From Photobacterium angustum (GTDB lineage Bacteria > Pseudomonadota > Gammaproteobacteria > Enterobacterales > Vibrionaceae), in the NCBI RefSeq assembly GCF_002954615.1, contig NZ_MSCJ01000001.1:806001-870000 (forward strand): a stretch of 64,000 bases of DNA, given 5' to 3'. This document shows, one piece after another, positions 62,555 to 64,000 of this stretch. Numbering within the stretch: position 1 is the first letter of the stretch; each line of letters starts with the position of its first letter. The position numbers and the translations under genes are program-made. The notes below the pieces were generated by a model. It was not told the origin of the DNA and searched no databases. It saw only the letters and a program-made list of their open reading frames with translations.

Positions 62555-62899
62555 TTATTCGTGATGGTTTAGTAAAGCGAGCATACGTTCAATGTTCGCT
62601 TTTTTATTTCCGTTATTTCCCATCATTTCTTGATTGCCTAACGCATAGAGCCAATCTTCAATCGCATCGCCATCAATATCATCACGAAAATTGATCAAAT
62701 TAGCCCACTGTTCAAGATCGTCATCATCAATCTCTAGTGTTAAGTATTTATTTAATACTTGAATTAGCAAAGATTTAGTGACAATAAATGGTGTGTCTTG
62801 GGCTAATGCTGCAGCATTGAGGTAAACAGAAAAGGCGCTGTCACGTTCAGGGCCAAAACTCATAATTTGATAAATAGCTTGTTGTTTATCCACTGTCAT
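62555..62899 (-). CDS. hypothetical protein, 114 residues
   Basis: A 114-residue acidic protein, helical, with no signal or membrane segment. It contains LTLEIDDDDLEQWANLINFR and DDIDGDAIEDWLYALGN, the latter reminiscent of an acidic loop. No family recognised. It lies convergent with the RNase H gene, 13 bases apart, and on the same strand as dcuC upstream of it. Its 3' coding end carries a hairpin that on the plus strand looks like the RNase H terminator. Function unknown. Confidence 0.7.
   Translation of the reverse strand: MTVDKQQAIYQIMSFGPERDSAFSVYLNAAALAQDTPFIVTKSLLIQVLNKYLTLEIDDDDLEQWANLINFRDDIDGDAIEDWLYALGNQEMMGNNGNKKANIERMLALLNHHE
62575..62606 (+). terminator. terminator of the RNase H gene, inside the convergent coding region
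   Basis: AAGCGAGCAT pairs with ATGTTCGCTT (one G-U) around ACGTTCA, followed by TTTTTA on the plus strand. It begins 34 bases after the RNase H stop and lies within the last codons of the 114-residue gene. Confidence 0.7.
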
Positions 62900-62951
62900 T
62901 ATCTTTAATTGATGATTGAGTGATTATTTTGCCGTTTTAGAAGCAATAAAA

Positions 62952-62979
62952 AAAGCCTGTAGATCGCTCTACAGGCTTT
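62952..62979 (-). terminator. terminator after dcuC
   Basis: AAAGCCTGTAGA pairs perfectly with TCTACAGGCTTT around TCGC; T-run on the minus strand, between dcuC and the 114-residue gene. Confidence 0.9.
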
Positions 62980-63001
62980 AGTTTTATAATGTCAGTTTCT
63001 A

Positions 63002-64000
63002 TTAAGCGTACATAGGTACAAGCACGACAGTACCTAAAATAACGGTGATTAAGCCACACACCACAGGTACAACAGTACGTTTAACCACATCGAATGGGCT
63101 GATTTTAGCCATACCAGAGGTTGCAACAATAACACCGGATACTGGTGAGATAGTACGACCTAAGTTTGATGCTTGAAGCATCGGGATGATAAGGAATGCA
63201 GGGCTTAAACCTAACTTACCTGCAAGTTGAGGTGCTAGTTCAACAAAGGCATAGAATGGTGCATTCCCCGAGCCTGTTGCAATTGCAGCAGCAACCGTTA
63301 GTGCTGTTAGTAGTAGCATTAGAGCAACACCACCCGCACCGGCTTTATCTGCTAATGCGAGTAGGTTATCAATGGCACCCACAGACATTAAGCCTTGCGC
63401 AAACACACCAGCTGCGACTAATAGCATCACTACGCCTTTGAATGCATCACCCATACCTGCGTAGCAAGATTCTAGGTTTTCAAGTGTAACCTTACCGTTT
63501 AAGCGATTAGTCAGAAAATCGACAATCGCACCAATAGTAATAGATAACACAACAATGGTGTAAATATCGATTTTCAGACCAGGAATAGTCTCACCATTGA
63601 ATAGGAATACACCAATGATTGGCATGAAAGGTAAAATTGAGTAATAGGCTGGCGCTGTTACTTCCATTTCAGAAATATCAACACGCTCCATTGGTGTGTT
63701 GTTTTTCTTATCAAGGTATTTATTCCAGAAGAATGCCGCCACAGCCATGACAATAATAGCGCTGATAGAAACAGGTAATACAGTTTCAACTGCAAACACG
63801 TGTAATGGTAAACCTGCTTTTTCTGCAGCAACCACTACATCACCTGACGTTGGCGAGAGAATGATTGCAGCTGGTGATGCACAGACTGCCGCTGCCGCAG
63901 GGCGAGAAATACCCATTGCAGTCATCATTGGGAATAGTGTCGCCATTAATAGCACGCCAAGGCCAGTTGCAGAGCTTACGGCAAGAGACATTAAACAAGC
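63002..64000 (-). CDS. dcuC: anaerobic C4-dicarboxylate transporter DcuC (5' end outside window)
   Basis: The frame is open to the window edge; 332 codons are visible, about residues 130-461 of E. coli DcuC. The match is close: CLMSLAVSSATGLGVLLMAT, CASPAAIILSPTSGDVV, FFWNKYLDKK, AAGVFAQGL, GSGNAPFYAFVELAPQLAG and ASNLGRTISPVSGV, then KISPFDVVKRTVVPV. An internal ATG at 63991 is not the start because upstream residues (ACL) also match. It moves succinate, fumarate and related acids, mainly exporting succinate in fermentation. A terminator follows the stop. Confidence 0.94.
   Translation of the reverse strand, partial: ACLMSLAVSSATGLGVLLMATLFPMMTAMGISRPAAAAVCASPAAIILSPTSGDVVVAAEKAGLPLHVFAVETVLPVSISAIIVMAVAAFFWNKYLDKKNNTPMERVDISEMEVTAPAYYSILPFMPIIGVFLFNGETIPGLKIDIYTIVVLSITIGAIVDFLTNRLNGKVTLENLESCYAGMGDAFKGVVMLLVAAGVFAQGLMSVGAIDNLLALADKAGAGGVALMLLLTALTVAAAIATGSGNAPFYAFVELAPQLAGKLGLSPAFLIIPMLQASNLGRTISPVSGVIVATSGMAKISPFDVVKRTVVPVVCGLITVILGTVVLVPMYA

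Noticed and set aside
1..64000. Search for CRISPR arrays, insertion sequences, integrase/attachment sites and prophage genes
   Set aside because: No regularly spaced repeats, transposase-like or integrase-like proteins were seen; the tRNA operon shows no adjacent integrase or truncated tRNA copy.

Overview
The window looks like chromosomal DNA of a marine gammaproteobacterium of the Vibrionaceae, most probably Photobacterium. The grounds are an AT-rich base composition, close matches to enterobacterial and Vibrio housekeeping proteins (HelD, GlpD/R/K/F, TorT/TorS, YdiJ, YgiQ, DcuC), a second EF-G gene, a BCCT osmolyte transporter, and a dispersed palindrome of the kind common in Vibrionaceae. 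Species cannot be fixed from the sequence alone. I see no prophage, insertion sequence, CRISPR array or plasmid backbone. The region is mostly core genome with some accessory small genes.

Layout. 0-12.5 kb: partial yccS, helD, then a complete glycerol block on the minus strand (glpD, glpR, glpK, glpF) with GlpR-like operators, an MDR oxidoreductase, mgsA and torT. In E. coli yccS, helD and mgsA are near neighbours, so the glp block and the MDR gene appear to sit inside that conserved neighbourhood. 12.7-18.2 kb: the TMAO sensor kinase torS, a decayed type IV pilin-like gene, and a stand-alone second fusA. 18.6-29.5 kb: S4-domain protein, M15 peptidase, YnjE-type rhodanese, LprI-META fusion, mobB with a NUDIX gene, a DEDD-type exonuclease, an EEP hydrolase, an exported unknown protein, an AMMECR1 protein and a glutaredoxin. 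30-36 kb: BCCT transporter, an exonuclease/cNMP-CBS-nucleotidyltransferase operon, and a PfkB-like protein with a damaged active site. 36.2-36.8 kb: tRNA operon Cys-Gly-Leu-Leu, the Leu unit being a recent tandem duplication. 37-40.3 kb: pxpA-pxpB-pxpC plus a gamma-glutamylcyclotransferase-like gene, a coherent 5-oxoproline salvage operon. 40.3-47 kb: small proteins, pirin-like protein, gabD, and an exported NUDIX-PAP2 fusion. 47-64 kb: ydiJ, aqpZ, an LpxH-like phosphoesterase, a LysR regulator facing a CDF-like membrane protein, NYN and YggN proteins, pldA, ygiQ, a ficA-fic toxin-antitoxin pair, ybdG, a Caulimovirus-type RNase H, and partial dcuC.

Metabolic themes. Glycerol uptake, phosphorylation and oxidation are encoded together with their repressor, and mgsA drains excess dihydroxyacetone phosphate. 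TMAO sensing, C4-dicarboxylate transport and molybdenum cofactor maturation (mobB) point to anaerobic respiration. Aquaporin, BCCT and MscS-type channels point to osmotic adaptation.

Most interesting non-coding signal: a compact, perfectly paired three-way junction (46999-47046) directly in front of the ydiJ ribosome binding site, which looks like a candidate cis-regulatory RNA. Other points for follow-up are the exported NUDIX-PAP2 fusion, the CDF-like protein without metal ligands, the PfkB-like protein without the GAGD motif, the hairpin-rich helD leader, and the 5-oxoproline operon.
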